The notes beneath the pieces are model-generated. The model ran no database searches. It was not told the origin of the DNA and saw only the letters and a program-made list of their open reading frames with translations. Source: Synechococcus sp. MED650 (GTDB lineage: Bacteria; Cyanobacteriota; Cyanobacteriia; PCC-6307; Cyanobiaceae). Taken from it: 15,834 nt of DNA. This document shows, piece by piece, positions 13,807-15,834 of the stretch. The translations under genes and the position numbers were made by a program. The stretch covers positions 8,826 to 24,659 of the forward strand of contig NZHI01000038.1 in assembly GCA_002691345.1 (NCBI GenBank). The letters are read 5' to 3'. The first letter of the stretch is position 1. Every line of letters starts with the position of its first letter.

Positions 13807-15834
13807 TTAGTTGACTCCGGCGTGAACGTCCTGAAGGGCGTGGATGGTCAGGGTGGGCTGGTTCTGGAGAGCGCTGATGGCTTCCACAGCTGCCCGGGCG
13901 CCCGCCAGAGTTGTGACGGTCGGAACGGCGTAATCAAGGGCAGCCCGCCGCAGGTATTTGTCGTCGTGAGCTGCCTGGCGTCCAATCGGGGTGTTGATCA
14001 CCAGTTGCACCTGTTTGGAGCGGATCAAATCCTCGATGTTGGGGCGGCCCTCATGCACCTTGAGCACAGATTCCACGTTGAGCCCCGCTTCGGAGAGTGC
14101 TTTTGCGGTTCCCGATGTAGCGATCAGATCGAAACCAAGTTCGATCAACCGGGCGGCGACCGGCACCAGAGCCGCTTTGTCGCGGTCGTGGGTGGAGAGA
14201 AACACCCGCCCGCTGGTGGGAAGGGCTTCACCAGCGCCCAGTTCCGCTTTGGCATAGGCCATGCCGAAGCTGTCTGCAGACCCCATCACTTCGCCTGTGG
14301 AGCGCATTTCGGGCCCAAGAACCGTGTCTGCACCAGGGAATCTGCGGAAGGGGAGAACGGCCTCCTTGATCGATTGGAGTGGTGGCTGCGGTTCGGTGGT
14401 GAGTCCAACGTCAGCCAGGCTCTCGCCGGCCATCAGCCGTGTGGCGAGTTGTGCGAGCGGCTTGCCAGTGGATTTGGCCACGAACGGCACGGTGCGCGAA
14501 GCCCTTGGATTGGCCTCGATGATGTACACCACTTCTTCCCCTTCGGCATCGCGCTGAACGGCGAACTGAAGGTTGATCAGGCCGCAGACCTTCAGGGCTT
14601 GTGCCAGAGCGGTGCTCCAGGTTCGGATCGTGGATAGGGCCGATTGCCCGAGAGAAACGGCAGGCAGGCAGCAAGCGGAGTCGCCGGAATGGATGCCAGC
14701 GGGTTCGATGTGTTCCATCAATCCGCCCACCACGACGTTGCCGTCGTGGTCGCAGAGCGCGTCGATGTCAACTTCAACAGCGTTCTCGAGATATTGATCG
14801 ATCAACACCGGGTGATCGGGTTCCACCTGCACCGCTTCGCGCATGTAGCGGTTGAGTTCCTCTTCGTCGAAGACAACTTCCATCGCTCGGCCGCCGAGGA
14901 CGTAAGAGGGGCGGACCACCACGGGATATCCCACGTCTGCCGCGACGGTGCGGGCTGCAGCTTCGCTCCGGGCCAATCCATTGCGGGGCTGACGAATCTT
15001 CCGCTCCCGCAGGATCGCTTCGAACTGCTCACGATCCTCGGCTCTGTCGATTGATTCGGGTGAGGTTCCCCAGATTTTGGTTCCTGTTGCCCGACCTTCT
15101 GGGCTGTCAAGCCATCGCAGCAGAGGGATAGCGAGTTTCAACGGGGTCTGGCCGCCAAACTGAACCACCACCCCATCAGGTTGCTCCACTTCGATCACAT
15201 TGAGCACGTCCTCAAGGGTCAGAGGCTCGAAGTAGAGGCTGTCGCTTGTGTCGTAGTCCGTGGAGACCGTTTCAGGGTTGCTGTTCACCATCACGGTGGT
15301 GATGCCCTGCCCCTGTCCGGCGAAGGAGGCGTGACAGCAGCAATAATCGAACTCAATGCCCTGTCCGATCCGATTGGGACCGCCACCGAGAATCATCATC
15401 TTGCGGCGGTCGCTGCGGCGGATCACTTCTGAGGAATTGGGCTGTTGATCCAGGGATCCATCGGGTTGAAGCGTGAGCAGTGGTTTTTCGTACGTCGAGT
15501 AGTGATACGGCGTTGCTGAAGCGAATTCCGCAGCACACGTGTCAACTGTTTTGTAGATGGCTCTCACATTGAGTTGATGGCGCCGTTGCCGAACGGTGAG
15601 CTCATCGGCTCCGGTGTGCCAGGCGATCTGGCGGTCGGAGAAACCGAGTTGTTTGAGTTCAAACAGTGCATTTCCATCGAGATCGTCCAGACCTCGGCCT
15701 TTGAGCAGTGTCGTCTCGGTATCGATGATCCGGCGCAGCTTGGCCAGGAACCATGGATCGATACTGCTGATGCGATGAATATCAGCATCGCTGCGGCCAC
15801 GCAGCATCGCAGTGCGCACGCTCAGGATGCGTTC
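13807..15834 (-). CDS. carB: Carbamoyl-phosphate synthase large subunit, C-terminal 675 residues (5' end outside window)
   Basis: Makes carbamoyl phosphate from bicarbonate, glutamine-derived ammonia and two ATP, for arginine and pyrimidine synthesis. The reading frame is open to the right edge, so the true start is outside; roughly the first 430 residues (carboxyphosphate domain) are missing. Seen in order: an oligomerisation-type helical region; the second ATP-grasp half starting MILGGGPNRIGQGIEFDY, with MVNSNPETVSTDYDTSD, GVVVQFGGQTPLKL, VRPSYVLGGRAMEVV and EANPRASRTVPFVAKSTG; then the C-terminal MGS-like allosteric domain (VFLSTHDRDK, LIATSGTAKAL, LVINTPIGR). One local oddity: after the cysteine-histidine motif the family helix is replaced by a glycine-rich AGQGQGITTV, the same length and in frame. 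The DUF3386 gene follows 35 bases after the stop. Confidence 0.97.
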   Translation of the reverse strand, partial: ERILSVRTAMLRGRSDADIHRISSIDPWFLAKLRRIIDTETTLLKGRGLDDLDGNALFELKQLGFSDRQIAWHTGADELTVRQRRHQLNVRAIYKTVDTCAAEFASATPYHYSTYEKPLLTLQPDGSLDQQPNSSEVIRRSDRRKMMILGGGPNRIGQGIEFDYCCCHASFAGQGQGITTVMVNSNPETVSTDYDTSDSLYFEPLTLEDVLNVIEVEQPDGVVVQFGGQTPLKLAIPLLRWLDSPEGRATGTKIWGTSPESIDRAEDREQFEAILRERKIRQPRNGLARSEAAARTVAADVGYPVVVRPSYVLGGRAMEVVFDEEELNRYMREAVQVEPDHPVLIDQYLENAVEVDIDALCDHDGNVVVGGLMEHIEPAGIHSGDSACCLPAVSLGQSALSTIRTWSTALAQALKVCGLINLQFAVQRDAEGEEVVYIIEANPRASRTVPFVAKSTGKPLAQLATRLMAGESLADVGLTTEPQPPLQSIKEAVLPFRRFPGADTVLGPEMRSTGEVMGSADSFGMAYAKAELGAGEALPTSGRVFLSTHDRDKAALVPVAARLIELGFDLIATSGTAKALSEAGLNVESVLKVHEGRPNIEDLIRSKQVQLVINTPIGRQAAHDDKYLRRAALDYAVPTVTTLAGARAAVEAISALQNQPTLTIHALQDVHAGVN

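Noticed and set aside
1-15834. Search for mobile elements, CRISPR arrays, tRNA or rRNA genes, riboswitches and attachment sites
   Set aside because: No transposase-like product, regularly spaced repeats, cloverleaf-like sequence or integrase was seen by eye; all space is taken by core genes.

Overview
The window looks like chromosomal core sequence from a marine picocyanobacterium of the Synechococcus/Cyanobium type. The reasons are the magnesium chelatase H subunit (chlH), a high-light-inducible one-helix chlorophyll-binding protein, small cyanobacterial families (DUF6447, DUF3386), tight gene packing, a moderately high GC content by eye, and near absence of the HIP1 octamer that is common in many freshwater cyanobacteria (one copy, at 3100-3107). 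I see no tRNA, rRNA, CRISPR array, insertion sequence or prophage, and no gene-free stretch over 300 bases. Both ends cut through genes: a FAD-dependent hydroxylase at the left and carB at the right.

Left block (1-2667, all on the minus strand, read right to left): dapB, a 218-residue two-helix membrane protein of unknown function, a high-light-inducible protein (hli), and a UbiH/COQ6-type FAD monooxygenase whose 3' end lies outside. dapB and the membrane protein are probably translationally coupled. hli has its own short promoter region with a good match to the HLR1 light-response element and an overlapping 13-base palindrome. chlH (2784-6794, plus strand) is transcribed divergently from dapB across 116 bases.

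Middle block: chlH ends by overlapping, by 11 bases, the stop region of a convergent minus-strand series read right to left as S4 RNA-binding protein, tpiA, folP and a GT60-like glycosyltransferase. These four are nearly contiguous: tpiA and folP are about 1 base apart on the preferred starts, and folP and the glycosyltransferase share GTGA. They are likely one transcription unit that mixes central carbon metabolism, folate synthesis and a glycosyltransferase of unknown acceptor. Divergent from it, on the plus strand, are an MsbA-like ABC exporter and a 77-residue DUF6447 protein, closed by a strong bidirectional terminator at 11642-11685.

Right block (11697-15834, minus strand, read right to left): carB (C-terminal 675 residues), a DUF3386 protein and an AGCS-family sodium:alanine symporter, closely spaced and possibly co-transcribed.

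Most of the window is housekeeping and photosynthesis core. I do not see a clear undescribed multi-gene system. The most informative leads are the light-responsive operator architecture in front of hli, the GT60-like glycosyltransferase coupled to folP, the uncharacterised 218-residue membrane protein between dapB and hli, and the phage-shared DUF6447 gene.
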